Positions 60,674 to 64,000 of a stretch of 64,000 bases of DNA are shown one piece after another. A program made the position numbers and the translations under genes. Below the pieces are notes generated by a model. It did not search any database and had not been told where the DNA came from. It saw only the letters and a program-made list of their open reading frames with translations. Numbering within the stretch: position 1 is the first letter of the stretch; the number at the start of each line of letters is the position of its first letter. This DNA is from Taibaiella sp. (GTDB lineage Bacteria > Bacteroidota > Bacteroidia > Chitinophagales > Chitinophagaceae). The stretch is from the NCBI GenBank assembly GCA_016786705.1, contig JAEUVV010000003.1:62001-126000 (forward strand), in the 5' to 3' direction.

Positions 60674-61675
60674 ATGAACCCATTAAGTAGCACAGAGATT
60701 TTCGAAAAGATCAATCAATTAAAAGTCGTGGTCATTGGTGACCTCATGCTGGATCAGTATATCTTTGGCAAAGTGGACCGGATCTCCCCGGAGGCCCCAG
60801 TACCCGTGTTGCGCATAGGCCATAAAGAGTCCCGGCTGGGCGGCGCCGCTAACGTAGCATTCAATTGTAAAAGCCTCGGCGCTGAAGTGAGCATAGCCAG
60901 TGTCATTGGTGATGACGAAAACGGGCATGCGCTTAAAGCTTTGCTGGAACAGGAGGGCATCCATACCGAGCTCGTCCATTTCAGTACTTTCCGTAAGACT
61001 ACTACAAAATCACGCATCGTAAGCAAAGGACAACAGGTGATGCGCCTGGATGAAGAAGAACTGGCGCCCTTAAACGCAAAAGAAGAGCACCCTTTTATTG
61101 ACGCGACCCTGCGCTACCTGCAGATCCGCAAGCCGGACCTCGTGATTTTTGAAGACTACAATAAAGGGGTTTTAAAAGAAAACGTGATCCACAGGGTACT
61201 GGAGCATTGCCAGCATTTAGGACTGGTAACGGCCGTAGATCCTAAATTTGACAATTTCCTGGCCTACAAAGGCGTGGATATTTTCAAACCGAACCTTAAA
61301 GAAGTCCAGCAGGGTCTGAATATCAGTATCCCGGAAGTAGAGCTGGACCAGATGAAAGAAGTGCATAACTTACTGTATAAGAACCTGGAACACAAGGTTA
61401 CCTTACTCACCTTATCGGAGCATGGCATGTTTTACAGTACCGGCGATACAGAGGGCCTGATCCCTACCAATGTACGCAACCTGGCCGATGTATCCGGGGC
61501 GGGGGATACCGTGATCGCAGTCGCCGCCATGGTTTATGCCGTAACCCGAGATGTTTACAAAATGGCTCAATGGAGCAATATAGCCGGTGGGCTGGTGTGC
61601 GAAGAAACCGGCGTGATTCCTGTAAATAAAGAAAAATTAGCAAATAGCATAAATTCAATAACCAAAAACAATTAA
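60674..61675 (+). CDS. hldA: RfaE1/HldA-like heptose 7-phosphate kinase
   Basis: A 333-residue PfkB-family kinase. The N-terminal VVIGDLMLDQYIFGKVDRISPEAPVPVLRIG...RLGGAANVAFN is the hallmark of the D-glycero-beta-D-manno-heptose 7-phosphate kinase (RfaE1) in LPS core synthesis; the second motif DVSGAGDTVIAV (about 275) holds the catalytic Asp. The bifunctional E. coli HldE carries an adenylyltransferase domain after this; it is absent here. It is 9 bases before another PfkB-family gene. Confidence 0.82.
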   Translation: MNPLSSTEIFEKINQLKVVVIGDLMLDQYIFGKVDRISPEAPVPVLRIGHKESRLGGAANVAFNCKSLGAEVSIASVIGDDENGHALKALLEQEGIHTELVHFSTFRKTTTKSRIVSKGQQVMRLDEEELAPLNAKEEHPFIDATLRYLQIRKPDLVIFEDYNKGVLKENVIHRVLEHCQHLGLVTAVDPKFDNFLAYKGVDIFKPNLKEVQQGLNISIPEVELDQMKEVHNLLYKNLEHKVTLLTLSEHGMFYSTGDTEGLIPTNVRNLADVSGAGDTVIAVAAMVYAVTRDVYKMAQWSNIAGGLVCEETGVIPVNKEKLANSINSITKNN

Positions 61676-61684
61676 AATTTAAAC

Positions 61685-62614
61685 ATGTCATTAGTTATTA
61701 CCGGAACCATGGCTTTCGATGCCCTGGAAACGCCGTTTGGAAAAGTGGATAGAATCATCGGCGGATCTGCCACCTATGCTGCCTGGGCTGCTTCTGCAGT
61801 TTATAATAATATCAAACAGGTATCGATAGTAGGTTATGATTTTCCACAAGAGGAGTTTGACCTTTTGGCAAAAAGAGGGGTAACTTTTGAAGGTGTTGAA
61901 ATAAAAAAAGACGAAAAAAGCTTCTTTTGGAGCGGCCGCTACCACGCCGATATGAATACCCGGGATACCCTGGTGACCGACCTGAACGTACTGGCTTCTT
62001 TTGACCCGCAATTGCCGGAGAGCTACCAGGACTGTCAATATCTTATGCTGGGCAACCTGGTGCCTGCCGTTCAGCAAAGCGTGATCAGGCAGTTTAAAAC
62101 CCGCCCGAAGCTGATCATCATGGATACCATGAACTTCTGGATGGAAGTAGCTATGGACGCGCTGAAAGAAACCATGAAAATGGTAGACCTTATCGTTTTA
62201 AATGACGCGGAAGCAAGACAATTAACCGAAGAATATTCTTTGGTAAAAGCCGCGCAAAAGATCCGTTCTATGGGACCGAAATACGTGGTGATCAAGAAAG
62301 GAGAGCATGGCGCGCTTTTGTTCCATGAAGATAAAGTATTCTCTGCCCCGGCATTGCCATTGGAAGACGTGTTTGACCCGACCGGTGCCGGTGATACCTT
62401 TGCCGGTGGCTTCATTGGCCATATCGCCCGCTCTGATGATTTCAGTTTTGAAACAATGAAAACGGCCGTGATCATGGGCTCGGTAATGGCTTCTTTCTGC
62501 GTAGAGAAATTCGGACCGGAAAGAATGAAAGAGATAACTACAGAAGACATCCAGGGAAGACTGAAGCAATTTAAAGCTTTGTGCACTTTCAATGATGTAT
62601 TAGAACTTGTATAA
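61685..62614 (+). CDS. PfkB-family carbohydrate or nucleoside kinase
   Basis: A 309-residue kinase of the ribokinase family. GTMAFDALETPFGKVDRIIGGSATYAAWAAS lies at the start and the signature DVFDPTGAGDTFAGGFIGH (about 230-248) holds the catalytic Asp. The pattern, with a GSATYAA site and LIVLNDAEARQLTEEYS, resembles adenosine kinase-like and sugar kinases, but I cannot name the substrate. It is followed by pyruvate kinase after 17 bases, so the three kinases are probably cotranscribed. Confidence 0.85.
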   Translation: MSLVITGTMAFDALETPFGKVDRIIGGSATYAAWAASAVYNNIKQVSIVGYDFPQEEFDLLAKRGVTFEGVEIKKDEKSFFWSGRYHADMNTRDTLVTDLNVLASFDPQLPESYQDCQYLMLGNLVPAVQQSVIRQFKTRPKLIIMDTMNFWMEVAMDALKETMKMVDLIVLNDAEARQLTEEYSLVKAAQKIRSMGPKYVVIKKGEHGALLFHEDKVFSAPALPLEDVFDPTGAGDTFAGGFIGHIARSDDFSFETMKTAVIMGSVMASFCVEKFGPERMKEITTEDIQGRLKQFKALCTFNDVLELV

Positions 62615-62631
62615 ATAAAAAATTATAGATT

Positions 62632-64000
62632 ATGCTTAGAAAAACAAAAATCGTGGCGACCGTAGGGCCGGCCTGCGATACTTTTGAAAAATTATTGGAA
62701 TTGGTTAAAGCCGGGGTCAATGTATTCCGTTTAAACTTTTCGCATGGTTTGCATGAAAAGCATAAGGAAGTAATTGACCATATCCGCAGGATCAATATTG
62801 AGCAGCCGTACAATATTGCCATTCTTGCCGACCTCCAGGGCCCGAAATTACGGATCGGCGAAATGGAAAATAACGGGGTATTCTTTGATGAAGGCGAGAT
62901 CATCACCTTCACCAATGAGCCTTGCGTGGGCACCAAAGAGCAAGTATACATGTCTTACCAGGACTTTGCCAAAGATGTGAAAATCGGCGAGTCGGTATTG
63001 CTGGATGACGGTAAGATTGAAACAAAGATCACGGAAGTGCATCCTAATGGTATAGTAAAAGCCAGGGTGGTTAATTCCGGTATTCTCTCTTCCAAAAAGG
63101 GCGTAAACCTGCCGGATACTAATGTATCGATTCCTTCATTAACCGAAAAAGACCTGCGTGACCTGGAGTTTATTATTGAGCAAAAGATCGAATGGATCGG
63201 TTTATCCTTTGTGCGCAAACCGGAAGACATCAAAAACCTTAAGGCCATTATCCGCAACAAAGAAAGCCATGCCAAGATCGTAGCCAAGATCGAGAAACCG
63301 GAGGCGCTGAAGCACCTGCGGGAAATCATCCTGGCCTCTGATGCCGTGATGGTAGCCAGGGGTGACCTGGGTGTGGAGCTGCCGATTGAACGCGTACCCA
63401 TGGTACAAAGGGATATCGTAAGAATGTGTATCCACAGGGCCAAACCGGTGATCATCGCGACCCAGATGATGGAGAGCATGATGACCCGTACCCGCCCTAA
63501 CCGGAGTGAGATCACAGATGTGGCCAACGCGGTGCTGGAAGGCGCCGACGCCGTAATGCTGAGCGGGGAGACGGCGATGGGCGATCACCCGTCCCTGGTG
63601 GTAAAAACAATGTCCAATATTATCGTGGAAACCGAGAAAGAGGAAAGTGTATACAACCGCAACCTGATCCCGCAGCCGCATTCGCCCAGCTTCCTGAGTG
63701 ATGCCCTGTGCTATAATGCCTGTAAAATCTCGGAAGAGGTTAATGCTAACGCGCTTGTAGGGATGACTCAAAGTGGCTATACCGGCTTTATGCTGTCCAG
63801 CTTCCGGCCAGAAGCGCCCCTGTTCGTATTTACCAAAACTGAATCCCTGGTGAACCAGCTGAGTCTCAGCTGGGGGGTTACCGCCCTGTATTACACCAAC
63901 GAAGAGGACGTAGATAACATCATCTTTGAACAGATCGATATTTTAAAAGAGCGCGGTTATGTAAAAACCGGCGATGTAGTGATCAATACCGGTAGTATTC
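62632..64000 (+). CDS. pyk: Pyruvate kinase, 3' end beyond the window
   Basis: The frame from ATG 62632 is open through 456 codons to the window end, so the gene is cut off at the right edge. It begins MLRKTKIVATVGPACDTFEKL and includes NVFRLNFSHG, DLQGPKLRIGEM, the catalytic-site segment IVAKIEKPEALKHL with its lysine and glutamate, and the MVARGDLGVELP, IATQMMESMM and LEGADAVMLSGETAMGDHP motifs. The enzyme makes pyruvate and ATP from phosphoenolpyruvate, the last step of glycolysis. Confidence 0.96.
   Translation, partial: MLRKTKIVATVGPACDTFEKLLELVKAGVNVFRLNFSHGLHEKHKEVIDHIRRINIEQPYNIAILADLQGPKLRIGEMENNGVFFDEGEIITFTNEPCVGTKEQVYMSYQDFAKDVKIGESVLLDDGKIETKITEVHPNGIVKARVVNSGILSSKKGVNLPDTNVSIPSLTEKDLRDLEFIIEQKIEWIGLSFVRKPEDIKNLKAIIRNKESHAKIVAKIEKPEALKHLREIILASDAVMVARGDLGVELPIERVPMVQRDIVRMCIHRAKPVIIATQMMESMMTRTRPNRSEITDVANAVLEGADAVMLSGETAMGDHPSLVVKTMSNIIVETEKEESVYNRNLIPQPHSPSFLSDALCYNACKISEEVNANALVGMTQSGYTGFMLSSFRPEAPLFVFTKTESLVNQLSLSWGVTALYYTNEEDVDNIIFEQIDILKERGYVKTGDVVINTGSI

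Noticed and set aside
1..64000. Prophage, transposon or integrative element
   Set aside because: No integrase, transposase, relaxase, phage structural gene, tRNA-end insertion or long terminal repeat is visible.

Overview
The window looks like a chromosomal segment of a Bacteroidota bacterium, most likely from the Chitinophagales. The main evidence is the protein set: several secreted proteins carry type IX secretion system (T9SS) C-terminal sorting domains, and there are Bacteroidetes-type lipoproteins, a DUF4249 protein, a DUF5074-like propeller, a 7TM-DISM sensor kinase and HQxGTP-type histidine kinases. Promoters of the Bacteroidetes form (TTG or TTTG, about 19 bases, then TAnnTTTG) stand in front of several genes. 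GC content is moderate. I see no rRNA, tRNA, integrase, transposase or phage gene.

Layout. 1-9718 is a plus-strand run of mostly uncharacterised small genes (CrtA-like fragment, DinB-like, DoxX-like, serine hydrolase, lipoproteins, metallophosphoesterase, cupin, possible immunity-like proteins). 9741-13932 holds housekeeping genes (cdd, sppA, pyruvate dehydrogenase E2). 14041-20505 is a complete RND efflux operon led by its TetR-type regulator, with a palindrome just before the regulator start. A methyltransferase gene broken by one in-frame TGA follows at 20688-21371. 21348-26953 is a minus-strand housekeeping block (M20 hydrolase, SPOR protein, deoC, DUF4249, rlmB-like, thioredoxin-like, lytic transglycosylase). 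27148-38926 carries carA, a threonine dehydrogenase-like epimerase, an orphan scoB, ispD, a peroxidase, a BtuG-like propeller, an Omp85 protein, DUF1015, DUF1599 and a DoxX/thioredoxin-like gene.

38991-50060 is the surface and accessory part: three T9SS cargo proteins, a beta-helix-like protein without a sorting domain, an XRE regulator with a near-perfect palindrome in its promoter region, and a 138-bp tandem repeat array full of hairpins. One T9SS gene (DUF4465) sits behind a clear cobalamin riboswitch and forms a single-gene transcript, which suggests a vitamin B12-linked surface protein.

50214-54712 is the best candidate for an undescribed system: a GNAT-like acyltransferase, a SAM methyltransferase, a 7TM-DISM receptor histidine kinase and a response regulator lie in one direction, preceded by a long inverted repeat overlapping a possible promoter. 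This arrangement could make, modify and sense a small molecule, but that is inference. The window ends with recN, two adjacent guanidino-modifying enzymes (CtlX and arginine deiminase-like), a second histidine kinase with a possibly leaderless transcript, two PfkB-family kinases and the first 456 codons of pyruvate kinase.
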